Shown here: positions 6,832 through 14,946 of the stretch, piece after piece
Numbering within the stretch: position 1 is the first letter of the stretch
Layout of the letters: each line of letters opens with the position of its first letter
Source of the DNA: Aeromicrobium marinum DSM 15272
GTDB taxonomy: Bacteria > Actinomycetota > Actinomycetes > Propionibacteriales > Nocardioidaceae
Assembly: GCF_000160775.2 (NCBI RefSeq)
Contig: NZ_CM001024.1
Span: 62,001 to 126,000 of the forward strand
DNA: 64,000 nt
Direction: 5' to 3'
The notes under the pieces: model-generated
The model's input: the letters and a program-made list of their open reading frames with translations, nothing else
What the model was told of the DNA's origin: nothing
Databases searched by the model: none
Translations under genes and position numbers: made by a program

Positions 6832-7452
6832 TCAGGTGGCGTCGGCGTCCATCGCGCGGGCGACGGCCGCAGCGCCGGGCACGCCCTCCTGCCGAAGACC
6901 GTGCACCACGTCCGCACGATCGGCCGTCGAGCGGTTCTGGCTGAGCTTCGCCTTGCCCTCGACCCGCTCGACCCGCATCGAGATCCCGACGATCCCGCGC
7001 AGCTGGCCCGCCACGAATGCCGCCGGTGCGTCGTCGACCGCCCAGGGCTGCGCGCGATGACCCTCGTGCCGGTCGGTGAGGTCGGTGACCGCGTGCAGCA
7101 GCCATTCCGGATCGTCATGGACGGTGAGCCGCCCGGTGAGGTGCGCGGAGGTGTAGTTCCAGGTCGGGACGACCCGCCCGTGCTCGGCCTTCGCGGCGTA
7201 CCAGCTCGGCGACACGTAGGCCTGGGGCCCGGTCACGACCAGCAGGGCCGGCTGGTCGTCGGACAGCTCGCGCCAGTGCGGGTTCGCTCGTGCCATGTGG
7301 GCGACCACCGTGTCGCCCCTCCACAGGATCGGCAGCAGCGTCGCGACCGGGTACCCGTCAGCCGCAGTCGTGACGAGCTCGGCGGCGCCGATGGCCTCGA
7401 CCATCGAGCGGATCTGCGTGTGGTCGACGGCGTGGGGTGGGGGGACGTACAT
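6832..7452 (-). CDS. FMN-binding negative transcriptional regulator, PaiB family
   Basis: The 206-residue product begins MYVPPPHAVDHTQIRSMVEA, the family's typical N-terminus, followed by a split-barrel flavin-binding core (ELVTTAADGYPVATLLPIL, VVAHMARANPHW, YVSPSWY, VPTWNYTSAHLTGRL). PaiB of Bacillus is linked to repression of sporulation and protease genes, but most members are uncharacterised FMN-binding proteins. Length is normal (about 205). The gene stands alone, framed on both sides by a nested palindromic repeat, immediately next to the attachment site of the element. Confidence 0.87.
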   Translation of the reverse strand: MYVPPPHAVDHTQIRSMVEAIGAAELVTTAADGYPVATLLPILWRGDTVVAHMARANPHWRELSDDQPALLVVTGPQAYVSPSWYAAKAEHGRVVPTWNYTSAHLTGRLTVHDDPEWLLHAVTDLTDRHEGHRAQPWAVDDAPAAFVAGQLRGIVGISMRVERVEGKAKLSQNRSTADRADVVHGLRQEGVPGAAAVARAMDADAT

Positions 7453-7501
7453 GGCGGGAGGCTATCCCGCGAGCCCACCGGATCGCGACGACCACGTACT
7501 G

Positions 7502-7571
7502 GGCACGGCAACCCGTCACATGGCACGGCAGATCTGCCGTGCCATGTGACAGACAGCCGTGCCGGCTCCGT
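7502..7571. repeat. nested palindromic repeat, copy 2
   Basis: The core at 7515-7550 is a perfect 36-bp palindrome with the same central 34 bp as copy 1. It is flanked by GGCACGGC (7502-7509) and GCCGTGCC (7556-7563), then GGCTCCGT, the inverted form of the left flank of copy 1. It lies between the start of the PaiB-family gene and the stop of ligD. Confidence 0.8.
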
Positions 7572-7592
7572 AATTTCGCGGAGGGGGAGGGG

Positions 7593-9926
7593 TCAGGTGG
7601 GGAGGTCGGGGGGTGAGAGGTCGGTCCGGAGGCGGCGCCAGACGGGGTGACGCAGGCGGCCTGCCGACGTCGTGCCGGCGTGGGCGACCTCGGCGACCAG
7701 GCGGGGCGTGACCCAGTGCGCGTCCGATGCCACGTCGCGCGGGGTGTCGACCGGAGGGGTGCGGCGGGCGATCCGCTCCAGACGCCTGCGCAGGTCGTCG
7801 CGCTCCTCGGCCGTCCAGCCCGTGCCGACCCGCCCGGCGTAGAGCAGACCGCCCGACGGGTCCGGAACCGCCACCAGCACCGACCCGAGACCACCCGACC
7901 GCGAACCACGACCTGGTCGCCACCCCACGACGACCACGTCGGCCACCGTCTCGTGCTTGAGCTTGACCCAGGCGGGGGAGCGTCTTCCGCTGCGGTAGGG
8001 CGACGACCGCCGCTTGGCCATGACCCCCTCGAGCCGTGCCGCGCGGCTCGCCTCGACCGCCGAGGCCAGGTCGCCGTCGTGGACGGCCGGCACCGACACG
8101 GGCGGCTGCAGCGTCAGCCCGTCGAGGGCAGCCCGTCGCTCGCTCCACGGGCGGGAGCGCAGGTCGTCGCCGCCGGACCTCAGCAGGTCGAACACCAGCA
8201 GCTCGACCGGCACGTCCTGCGGGCCGGCGTCACGTCCGAGGCGGCGCTGCAGCAGGCCGAACGACGGCGCGCCCCCGGTGTCGCGGGCCACGAGCTCGCC
8301 GTCGAGGACGCAGTCCGACAGTCCCGCGTCCGCCAGTGCATCGACCACCTCCGGCACCGCTGGCGTGAGGTCGTTGCCGGACCGCGAGCGCAGGGTCACG
8401 GTGCTGTCGTCCACCGAGGCAATCACCCGGAAGCCGTCCCACTTCATCTCGAACGCCCAGGCGTCGTCGAACCGGCCGGTCGCGGCGGCGTCGCCGGCGG
8501 TGGGTCCGAGGGTGGCCAGCATGGGGGCGGGAGGAGCCGCGGCCGCCCGGTCGGGGGCGACCGCCCGCGCCAGCCAGTCGTCGCCGCCGGTCCGGACCAG
8601 CGCGATCCGTCGGGGCGAGCCCAGGCCGCCACCGCTCCGGCCGTGCAGCGTGACGGTCACCCGGTCGTCGGTCCACCGGTGCACCTCGTACGTGCCGGTG
8701 TCCCACACGGTCATCGTCCCGGCGCCGTACTCGCCGGCGGGGATCGTGCCCTCGAAGTCCAGGTACTCGACGGGGTGGTCCTCGGTGTGCACCGCGAGGT
8801 GCTTCTCGTCGCCCGCCGAGGGCACACCCCGCGGCAGGGCCCAGGACACGAGCACCCCGTCGCGCTCGAGGCGCAGGTCGTCGTGGGTCCTGCGGGCGTG
8901 GTGCTCCTGGATCACGAAGCGCGGAGCACCGTCGTTCGGGGCGCCGACCCGGTCCGGCACGGGCTCCGGGGTGCGGCCGGCATCGCGCTTGGACCGGTAG
9001 GTGGTCAGGCGGTCCCGTTCGGTCGGGCGCGGGGAACGGGCCACCCGGGCGAGCGGGTCGCGACGACCCTCCATGCGCTCCAGGATCTCGTCGAACCGCA
9101 GCTGCCGGAGTCCGGGATCGTCCAGCTCCGCCCAGGTGCGGGGGACCGCCACGGTGGGCTCGGTCCGGCCGCGCAGGGAGTACGGGGCGACGGTCGTCTT
9201 GTGCGCGTCGTTCTGACTCCAGTCGACCAGCACCCGACCCTCCCGGAGCGACCGCTGCTGCGTGCTGACGGCCAGGTCGGGCAGCTGGTCCACGAGCCCC
9301 TCGGCCAGTCGCCGGGCGAACTCCTTGACGTAGGAGGCGTCGTGACCGCCGTCGAGCGCGGCGTAGAGGTGCAGACCCTTGCTGCCGCTCGTGACCGGCA
9401 CCGCGCTGAGCCCCACGTCCCGCAGCAGGCGCCGCGCGTGCCGGGCGACCTCGACGCACTCGGGCAGCCCTGTGCCGGGGCCGGGGTCGAGGTCGATGAC
9501 CAGCCGGTCCGGAGGCAATGGGTCGCCGGCCGCGTCGACCCGCCACTGGGGCACGTGCAGCTCCAGTGCCGCCAGCTGGGCCAACCAGACCAGGTCGGCC
9601 GGTTCGCCCACGACCGGGTAGGTCGTGACGCGACTGCGGTGGGCCATCTCGACCCGCCGGACCCATCGTGGCGCGGACCGGGGCAGGTTCTTCTCGAAGA
9701 ACGGCTCGGCCGGGTCGTCGGCGGTCCCGACCCCGTCGACCCAGCGCTTGCGGGTGACCGGCCGGTCGGACGCGTGCCGCAGCAGGTGCCGCGAGATCCG
9801 GGTGTAGTAGTCGGCCACCTCGGCCTTGGTGGTGCCGGTCGACGGGTACAGGACCTTGTCGGGGTGGGTCAGCCGGACGGTCCGGTCGCCGACCTGCAGC
9901 TCGCGGGGGGCGGCGTCACGCGCCAC
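7593..9926 (-). CDS. ligD: ATP-dependent DNA ligase LigD (polymerase-phosphoesterase-ligase)
   Basis: This 777-residue multidomain enzyme of bacterial non-homologous end joining acts with Ku. Domain order is polymerase/primase (about 1-295, catalytic acidic pair in IDLDPG and VLVDWSQN, with SGSKGLH), 3'-phosphoesterase (about 325-440, IQEHHARRTHDDLRLE and HTEDHP), then the adenylating ligase domain (about 465-777) with the nucleotidylated Lys495 in EMKWDGFR and the DGELVA motif. This is the mycobacterial order. It overlaps the 3' end of ku by 11 bp, so the two are co-transcribed and probably co-translated. Confidence 0.96.
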   Translation of the reverse strand: MARDAAPRELQVGDRTVRLTHPDKVLYPSTGTTKAEVADYYTRISRHLLRHASDRPVTRKRWVDGVGTADDPAEPFFEKNLPRSAPRWVRRVEMAHRSRVTTYPVVGEPADLVWLAQLAALELHVPQWRVDAAGDPLPPDRLVIDLDPGPGTGLPECVEVARHARRLLRDVGLSAVPVTSGSKGLHLYAALDGGHDASYVKEFARRLAEGLVDQLPDLAVSTQQRSLREGRVLVDWSQNDAHKTTVAPYSLRGRTEPTVAVPRTWAELDDPGLRQLRFDEILERMEGRRDPLARVARSPRPTERDRLTTYRSKRDAGRTPEPVPDRVGAPNDGAPRFVIQEHHARRTHDDLRLERDGVLVSWALPRGVPSAGDEKHLAVHTEDHPVEYLDFEGTIPAGEYGAGTMTVWDTGTYEVHRWTDDRVTVTLHGRSGGGLGSPRRIALVRTGGDDWLARAVAPDRAAAAPPAPMLATLGPTAGDAAATGRFDDAWAFEMKWDGFRVIASVDDSTVTLRSRSGNDLTPAVPEVVDALADAGLSDCVLDGELVARDTGGAPSFGLLQRRLGRDAGPQDVPVELLVFDLLRSGGDDLRSRPWSERRAALDGLTLQPPVSVPAVHDGDLASAVEASRAARLEGVMAKRRSSPYRSGRRSPAWVKLKHETVADVVVVGWRPGRGSRSGGLGSVLVAVPDPSGGLLYAGRVGTGWTAEERDDLRRRLERIARRTPPVDTPRDVASDAHWVTPRLVAEVAHAGTTSAGRLRHPVWRRLRTDLSPPDLPT

Positions 9927-10857
9927 GCGCGGTCCGCTTCGAGGCGGTGCTCTTCGACGTGGTCTTCTTCTTCGAGGCGGTCTTCTTCGACGTGCCCTTC
10001 GCGGTGGACGACTTCTTCGACGACGTCTTCGAGGCCGTGGCCTTCTTCGCCGGCGCCTTCTTGCGGGCCGGCTTCCGGGCCGACCGGTCGATGCTGCGCT
10101 GCAGGGCCTCCATCAGGTCGACCACCTCGGCACCCTCGCCGTCGTCGTCCTGCGAGGTCGGCCGCGCCGGGGCGGTGGTGTCGTCCGCGTCGAGCTTGGA
10201 CTCCACCAGCGCCCGCAGCTGCTCGCTGTACTCGTCGGCGTAGTCGGTGGGGTCGAAGTCGGAGGCCATCGAGTCCACGATCGCCGCAGCCAGCTCGCGC
10301 TCCTTGGCGCTGATGCGCGGCGTCGTGTCGAGCACCTCGAACGCCGCCTCGCGGATCTCGTCGTCCCACAACAGGGTCTGCAGCAGCAGCACGCCCTCGC
10401 TGACCCGCAGCACCCCGAGGCGCGTGCGCCGTCGCAGTGAGAAGGTCACGACGGCGCTGCGGTCGGAGTCCTCGAGTGCGCGCCGGAGCAGGGTGTACGG
10501 CTTGAGGGCGCGAGCCTCCGGCTCCAGGAAGTAGGCGCGGTCGAGCCGGATCGGGTCGATCTGCTCGGCCGGGACGAACTCCACGACCTCGATCTCGTGG
10601 TCGGCCCGGGCCGGGAGCTCGTCGAGCTCCTCCTCGGTCAGGACCACGGTGCGCTGGCCGTCGTCGAACGCCCGGGTGATGTCGTCGTACTCCACCACCT
10701 GGCCGCACACCTCGCACCGTCGCTGGTACCGGATCCGGCCGCCGTCGGCCTCGTGGACCTGGTGCAGTGGCACGTCGTGGCTCGAGGTGGCGCTGTACAG
10801 CGACACCGGCACGCTGACCAGCCCGAAGCTGATCGAGCCCTTCCAGATGGATCGCAT
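9916..10857 (-). CDS. ku: DNA-end-binding protein Ku
   Basis: The 313-residue homodimeric Ku protein encircles double-strand ends and recruits LigD. The N-terminus MRSIWKGSISFGLVSVPVSL is diagnostic, followed by the CEVCG strand and the ring core to about residue 255. The last 50 residues are an alternating Lys/Ser/Thr/Ala tail (KKTTSKSTASKRTARGA) of the kind that lets some bacterial Ku proteins bind internal DNA sites. It lies 27 bp downstream of the SDR gene, so it is likely within the long minus-strand run read from the promoter at about 14.3 kb. Confidence 0.96.
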   Translation of the reverse strand: MRSIWKGSISFGLVSVPVSLYSATSSHDVPLHQVHEADGGRIRYQRRCEVCGQVVEYDDITRAFDDGQRTVVLTEEELDELPARADHEIEVVEFVPAEQIDPIRLDRAYFLEPEARALKPYTLLRRALEDSDRSAVVTFSLRRRTRLGVLRVSEGVLLLQTLLWDDEIREAAFEVLDTTPRISAKERELAAAIVDSMASDFDPTDYADEYSEQLRALVESKLDADDTTAPARPTSQDDDGEGAEVVDLMEALQRSIDRSARKPARKKAPAKKATASKTSSKKSSTAKGTSKKTASKKKTTSKSTASKRTARGA

Positions 10858-10884
10858 GATGTCCGCCTCGGGGTGGGTGGTGGG

Positions 10885-11757
10885 TCAGAAGACGGGCTTG
10901 CCGCCGGTGACGCCCAGCACGGTGCCGGACACGTAGCCGGCGCTGGCCTCGTCGGCGAGGAACACGAACGCGGGGGCGACCTCCGCCGGCTGCCCGGCCC
11001 GGCCGAGCGGCGTGTCGCGCCCGAAGTTCGCGAGCTTCTCCTCCGGCTGGGTGGCGGGCTGCAGCGGGGTCCAGATCGGGCCGGGGGCCACGGCGTTGAC
11101 CCGGATGCCCTCGGGCCCCAGGTCGGCCGCGAGGTTGACGGTCAGGTTGTTGATGGCCGCCTTGGTGGCGGCGTAGTCGAGCAACGACGTCGAGGGTTCG
11201 TAGGCCTGGATCGACGTGTTGTTGATGATGCAGCCGCGGCTGCCTCGCAGGTGCGGCAGCGCCGAGCGCACGAGGTACAGCAGGGCGTGCAGGTTGGTGC
11301 GGATCGTGCGGTCGATCCGCTCGTCGTCCATGTCCTCGATGCCGGCGTCGCGGGCCATCTGGTGGCCGGCGTTGTTGACCAGGATGTCGATGGTGCCCAG
11401 GCGCTCCACGGTGTCCAGCACCGCGGCGCGGCAGGCCGAGGAGTCGCGCAGGTCCGCCTCGATGGCGAGCACCCGCCGGCCGGCCGACTCGACCAGGGCC
11501 GAGGTGGACTCGGCGTCGCGCTCCTCGCCCGGCAGGTGGGTGAACGCGACGTCGGCCCCCTCGCGGGCGTAGGCGATCGCGACGGCGCGCCCGATGCCGG
11601 AGTCGCCGCCGGTGATCAGCGCGACCTTGCCGGCCAGGCGGTCGTGGCCCCGGTAGGAGGACTCACCGTGGTCCGGCTGGGGCCTCATCTCGTCGGTGAC
11701 GCCGGGCGGGTCCTGCCGTTGCGCGGGGAACGCGGCGTCGTCGGAGCTGTCGTTCAT
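10885..11757 (-). CDS. stress-type SDR family oxidoreductase
   Basis: The 290-residue short-chain dehydrogenase has a roughly 40-residue N-terminal extension (AFPAQRQDPPGVTDEMRPQP), as in the YhdG/GsiB-associated stress SDRs. The Rossmann motif is TGGDSGIGRAVA, followed by NNAG and a Tyr-x-x-x-Lys active site (YAATKAA). It probably uses NAD(P) to reduce carbonyls or polyols; the substrate is unknown. ATG 11757 was chosen because it overlaps the stop of the CDGSH gene (ATGA); the longer open frame upstream is in another gene's territory. It belongs to the run ending in ku-ligD. Confidence 0.9.
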   Translation of the reverse strand: MNDSSDDAAFPAQRQDPPGVTDEMRPQPDHGESSYRGHDRLAGKVALITGGDSGIGRAVAIAYAREGADVAFTHLPGEERDAESTSALVESAGRRVLAIEADLRDSSACRAAVLDTVERLGTIDILVNNAGHQMARDAGIEDMDDERIDRTIRTNLHALLYLVRSALPHLRGSRGCIINNTSIQAYEPSTSLLDYAATKAAINNLTVNLAADLGPEGIRVNAVAPGPIWTPLQPATQPEEKLANFGRDTPLGRAGQPAEVAPAFVFLADEASAGYVSGTVLGVTGGKPVF

Positions 11758-12002
11758 GGGGCCTCCTTGCTGGTCGGGGTGGTCGGGGCGGGGCCCGTGG
11801 CGCGGTCGAGCAGACGGTGGGACCCGTCGCACCACGGCGCGATCGACGACGTGCCGCACCGGCAGACCGCGCTCACGGGTCGGGTCGTCTCGTGCAGGCT
11901 GCCGTCGGCGGCCTGCACGACGTGGTCGCCGCGGATCAGCAGCGGGCCGTCGGGACACACCACGACGTCGGCCCGTCCGGGACCCCTCGTGGACGCGCTC
12001 AT
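11754..12002 (-). CDS. CDGSH iron-sulfur domain protein
   Basis: The 82-residue product carries the 2Fe-2S motif CRCGTSSIAPWCDGSHRLL (three Cys and one His ligand). The N-terminal beta strand region (VVVCPDGPLLIRGDHVV) is normal for the actinobacterial CDGSH family. The start ATG 12002 overlaps the stop of the haem-oxygenase-fold enzyme (ATGA), which is a recurrent pairing in actinobacteria and suggests the CDGSH protein supplies electrons or acts as redox sensor for that enzyme (inference). Confidence 0.9.
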   Translation of the reverse strand: MSASTRGPGRADVVVCPDGPLLIRGDHVVQAADGSLHETTRPVSAVCRCGTSSIAPWCDGSHRLLDRATGPAPTTPTSKEAP

Positions 12003-12955
12003 GCCGCGGCCCACCGTGACAGCATCGCCTCGGCGAACCGGTGCTCGAGGTCGAGACACACCTGGGCGCCCCAGAGCACGTCGGGTGCGAGCTCCGGCTG
12101 CTCGGCGACGAGTGCCCCGCAGATCCCACGGGCGGCGAGCTGCTCGTGCACCGCGTCGGCCTCGACGTGCTCGTCGTAGTACGCCGCCAGGTCGCCGGTG
12201 ATGCCCACCCGGCGCAGCCCCTTGGCCATCCGCCGGGACGGCAGCGAGCTGCTCGCCTCGAAGGCGGCGAGGTGCCCCATCGCCGCCCCGAGGTGCCGGC
12301 GGTGCAGGCCGAAGAGCGACATCGCGTTGTTCTGCTCCAGCGCCTCGACGGTCGTCTCGCCGACGTAGGCACCGTACGCGTCGTCGAGGCCGGCCTGGCG
12401 CAGGCCGCGGGCGAACAGCGAGGCATGGAGACGGTCGGGATCACCCGCGCCGTACTCGTCGAACTGCAGCTCCATGAGCCGCGCCTGCGCGGCGGGAGGC
12501 AGCCGCGGCACCGACCACGCGACCGGGTCGGACTCCTTGAGGTGGTACAGCGACCGCTGCCGGAGCAGGTCCTCGACGGTGGCCAGATCGGCGCGGCCGC
12601 CGACGTGGGCGGCCACGGACGTGCCGGGGTGGGCGTCGACCAGGGCGAACAGCGTCTCGCCGACCGGTGCGGCCGGGTCGAGGCCGTCCGGCACGACGCA
12701 GGTGGACCGCAGGCGCTGCTCGAACGACGCCTCGAGCTGCTGGCGGACGGTGAGCACCCACGGCTCCCACTCGAGCTCGGCCGACACGTCGTCGAAGCCG
12801 CGGTAGTGCAGCTCGTAGAGCACCCACAGCGCGAGCTGCTCGTCGTGGGTGGAGTCCGGCTCGACGGTGACCGGCACCGCCGTCTCGCGCCCGTCGCTGC
12901 GCAGCGACGGGAACAGGTGGCCGGTCAGTCGGCCGCAGGGATCAGGTAGGCGCAC
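11999..12955 (-). CDS. iron-containing redox enzyme, haem-oxygenase-like fold
   Basis: The 318-residue product is an all-helical protein of the iron-containing redox enzyme family (haem-oxygenase-like, diiron type). Likely metal-ligand helices are in YELHYRGFDD, MELQFDEYGAGD, FGLHRRHLGAAMGH and YYDEHVEADAVHEQ. Substrates in characterised relatives vary widely (oxidative cleavages, N-oxygenation), so none is claimed. GTG 12955 overlaps the upstream gene by 14 bp; GTG 12877 is an alternative start with little loss of conserved sequence. It is coupled to the CDGSH gene by an ATGA overlap. Confidence 0.85.
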   Translation of the reverse strand: MRLPDPCGRLTGHLFPSLRSDGRETAVPVTVEPDSTHDEQLALWVLYELHYRGFDDVSAELEWEPWVLTVRQQLEASFEQRLRSTCVVPDGLDPAAPVGETLFALVDAHPGTSVAAHVGGRADLATVEDLLRQRSLYHLKESDPVAWSVPRLPPAAQARLMELQFDEYGAGDPDRLHASLFARGLRQAGLDDAYGAYVGETTVEALEQNNAMSLFGLHRRHLGAAMGHLAAFEASSSLPSRRMAKGLRRVGITGDLAAYYDEHVEADAVHEQLAARGICGALVAEQPELAPDVLWGAQVCLDLEHRFAEAMLSRWAAA

Positions 12956-13601
12956 AGGGTTCGTCCTCCAGACGATCGGTGGGCGGGAGGCCGGTGTGGA
13001 GCGTGGCTCCTCGGCAGTCGGTGACGGGGGTCGGCCGGGCCTGCGGTGGCCGGAACTGCACCCGGTCCGCGCGGACGCCCTCCTGCCGGTAGAGCCGGGA
13101 GAGCCGCTCCAACGTGGGCTCGAGCTGAGCGGGGACGTCGCTGGCGACGCAGTCCACCAGGATCGAGACCCGGTGGTCGTGGGCGTAGCCGTCGGTCGCC
13201 GTTGCGGCGATGCACGACTCGGTGGTGACGCCGCACAGGGCGTAGGCGTCGTTGTGGTGGGAGTCCAGGACGAGGCCCAGCGTCGTGTGGTGGTAGGCGC
13301 TGTCGCGCGTCTTCACCACCACGTGGTCCGGACGCAGGTCGAGCTCGGGCAGGGGGGCGGCGCCGTCGCTGCCGGCGAGCGCGACAGGCTGTCCGTCCTC
13401 GCGCATGTTGAGGGCCCACGTCGAGGGGTGGCGGGCGTTCTCGGTACGGACCTCGATGACCGGCGCACCGGCCGCGCGGGCCGCCTCGGCCGCCCTGCGC
13501 ACGCGCTGCACCAGCCGGGGCCGCAGACGCGACAGACTGGGGGCGCGGAAGTAGTCCTGCTGGAGATCGACGACCACCAGGGCTCCGGGCGGGTGCTTCA
13601 T
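12942..13601 (-). CDS. isochorismatase-like cysteine hydrolase
   Basis: The 219-residue product has the catalytic triad of the isochorismatase/nicotinamidase superfamily: Asp in VVVDLQQDYF (about 12), Lys in VVVKTRDSAYHHT (about 96) and Cys in CGVTTESCIAAT (about 128). Members hydrolyse isochorismate, nicotinamide or other amides; the substrate here is unknown. The start overlaps the stop of the small acidic gene upstream by four bases and the end overlaps the next gene, so it sits inside the stress-type operon. Confidence 0.88.
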   Translation of the reverse strand: MKHPPGALVVVDLQQDYFRAPSLSRLRPRLVQRVRRAAEAARAAGAPVIEVRTENARHPSTWALNMREDGQPVALAGSDGAAPLPELDLRPDHVVVKTRDSAYHHTTLGLVLDSHHNDAYALCGVTTESCIAATATDGYAHDHRVSILVDCVASDVPAQLEPTLERLSRLYRQEGVRADRVQFRPPQARPTPVTDCRGATLHTGLPPTDRLEDEPCAPT

Positions 13602-13813
13602 GACCCGCCGCTGGCAGGGTCGTCGCCCTGCGCGTCCTGGGAGTCGCCACCTCCGTCGACGTCGAAGCCGTCGTCGTCCGGGGTGCCGGCCGGCTCCTCG
13701 GTGGCCGGCCCCTCGGGGGTGGCTCCGCCCTCGGACGTCCAGTCCGCGGACGTCCCGTCGTCGAGCGAGGGGTCGGTCTCGGCGTCGCGCCGGTGGTCGG
13801 GTGTGGACGTCAT
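13598..13813 (-). CDS. small acidic disordered protein
   Basis: The 71-residue product is made almost entirely of Asp, Glu, Gly, Ser, Thr and Pro, with no hydrophobic core, and is predicted to be disordered. No family is recognised. It is coupled to the hydrolase gene by an ATGA overlap and preceded by GGAGG six nucleotides from its ATG. It is one of four such short acidic or Pro-rich proteins in this district. Confidence 0.6.
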   Translation of the reverse strand: MTSTPDHRRDAETDPSLDDGTSADWTSEGGATPEGPATEEPAGTPDDDGFDVDGGGDSQDAQGDDPASGGS

Positions 13814-13847
13814 GGGGGCCTCCTTGGGGCTGGGTGCGTGCTCGCGG

Positions 13848-14117
13848 TCAGTGGTCGCGGAGCAGGTCGATCAGCTCGTCCTTGGTCATGTCCGAGTAGC
13901 CGTGCAGGTCGAGCTCCTTGGCCCGGTCCTTCAGCTGCGGCACGGTCCACTCCTCGTACGAGGGCGACGAACCGCCGCGCCGACCGACCTGCTGCTCGCC
14001 GTCACGGGCGGCCGCGTTGGAGATGCGCGCGGCTTTCTCCTTCGACGCGCCGTCGTCGCGCAGCGACTCGTACATGTCGGGTTTCTTCAGCTGGGGGTTG
14101 TCGGGATCAGCGGGCAT
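13848..14117 (-). CDS. DUF7218/Rho-N-domain-like small protein
   Basis: The 89-residue product has an N-terminal half typical of a small actinobacterial stress family (LKKPDMYESLRDDGASKEKA then AARISNAAARDG) and a C-terminal SAP/Rho-N-like helix pair (WTVPQLKDRAKELDLHGYSD then MTKDELIDLLRDH). Rho-N and SAP motifs bind nucleic acid; with Ku and LigD downstream, a DNA-associated role is possible but unproven. The start overlaps the preceding small gene by 11 bases. Confidence 0.8.
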   Translation of the reverse strand: MPADPDNPQLKKPDMYESLRDDGASKEKAARISNAAARDGEQQVGRRGGSSPSYEEWTVPQLKDRAKELDLHGYSDMTKDELIDLLRDH

Positions 14118-14247
14118 GGGAGCCTCCGTCGGTCGGCTCCGGGGGCGTGTCGCCGCGGCCCGGGGGCTGCGGCTCGTCCGGGGAGAGGTCGGGACGCTCC
14201 TCGGGGTCGGGATCGATCGGCGACGGTTCGGGCGGTGACTGGGTCAT
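14107..14247 (-). CDS. 46-residue Pro/Asp/Glu-rich protein
   Basis: This short frame from ATG 14247 (ribosome binding site GAGGAG, 7 nt upstream) encodes a protein rich in Pro, Asp and Glu (PEPSPIDPDPEERPDLSPDE). It is the first gene after a perfect SigF-type promoter at 14301-14325 and overlaps the DUF7218-like gene by 11 bases. No family is known. It resembles in size and composition the products at 14947 and 24953, which also follow GGGTAC/T-type promoters. Confidence 0.6.
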   Translation of the reverse strand: MTQSPPEPSPIDPDPEERPDLSPDEPQPPGRGDTPPEPTDGGSHAR

Positions 14248-14300
14248 CGGTCAGCTCCTCTTCGCTCGGTGACGCCGACGCGTGGTCGGCGATGCCTGCG

Positions 14301-14325
14301 GTACCCGTGCCGCCCCTGTCCAAAC
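14301..14325 (-). promoter_or_regulatory. SigF-type promoter of the ku-ligD run
   Basis: On the minus strand GTTT (14325-14322), 15 bases, then GGGTAC (14306-14301), an exact match to the GTTT-N15-17-GGGTAT/C consensus known for mycobacterial SigF and streptomycete SigB-type factors. It is about 54 bp upstream of ATG 14247. On the opposite strand an overlapping weaker site, GTCC-N15-GGGTAC at 14318-14342, faces the gene at 14374. Confidence 0.75.
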
Positions 14326-14373
14326 GTGTCGGGACGGGGTACGGGGGCTGCACCACCGACCCGAGGAGCCACC

Positions 14374-14871
14374 ATGCGCAACCCCCTCTCCCGCCCGAAC
14401 GTGCACTCCTACGTGCGCACCCACCTGCACGGTGCCGCCGCCGGGGTGGAGCTGTTCCGGCGCAGCGCCGGATCCCAGACCGACCCGCAGGTGCGGGAGG
14501 CCCTGGCCGTCCTGCGGGACCAGGTGGTGGCCGAGCGTCGCGAGATGCAGCAGGTGGCGGCCGACCTCGGCGCGTCACCGCACGGGGTGCTGAGCCTGGT
14601 CGCCCGGTTCGGGACGAAGGTGGGGCAGCTGAAGCCGAACGGGCACCTGGTCAAGCGCACCGCGATGGCCGACCTCATCGAGCTCGAGACGTTGCGGGAC
14701 GCGGTGGCCGGCAAGACCGCGGGGTGGGAGGCCCTGCTCGAGGCGGCCGACCGGTTCCCGCAGCTCGACGCCGTCCGCCTGCGGGAGCTGATCGACCAGA
14801 GCCACGCCCAGCTCGAGGAGCTGCAGCGCCTGCACCGTCTGGTGGCACCGAGGGCGCTGTCGGAGGAATGA
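14374..14871 (+). CDS. helical hypothetical protein, possible ferritin-like bundle
   Basis: The 165-residue product starts at ATG 14374 after GAGGAG. It is almost entirely helical, with long amphipathic segments carrying regularly spaced Glu and His (VELFRRSAGSQTD, VVAERREMQQVAADL, LIELETLRDAVAGK, LIDQSHAQLEELQRLHRL). The spacing resembles a ferritin-like four-helix bundle, but no ExxH metal pair is convincing. It is divergent from the ku-ligD run and shares its SigF-type control region, so a stress role is inferred. Confidence 0.75.
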   Translation: MRNPLSRPNVHSYVRTHLHGAAAGVELFRRSAGSQTDPQVREALAVLRDQVVAERREMQQVAADLGASPHGVLSLVARFGTKVGQLKPNGHLVKRTAMADLIELETLRDAVAGKTAGWEALLEAADRFPQLDAVRLRELIDQSHAQLEELQRLHRLVAPRALSEE

Positions 14872-14890
14872 CGTCCGCGTGCGACGTCAC

Positions 14891-14915
14891 GTTTGGGCGG
14901 ACGACCCCGGGGTAT
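14891..14915 (+). promoter_or_regulatory. SigF-type promoter
   Basis: GTTT (14891-14894), 15 bases, GGGTAT (14910-14915): an exact consensus match, 31 bp upstream of ATG 14947. It would drive the small acidic gene, the two-span membrane protein and the methyltransferase, which are joined by four-base overlaps. Confidence 0.75.
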
Positions 14916-14946
14916 GCACCCGGGAACGACCGAGCAAGGAGAGCAC

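Noticed and set aside
7647..10313. 888-codon plus-strand frame opposite ligD and ku
   Set aside because: Shadow of the GC-rich ligD/ku genes on the other strand, with repetitive Arg/Gly/Val composition and no ribosome binding site.
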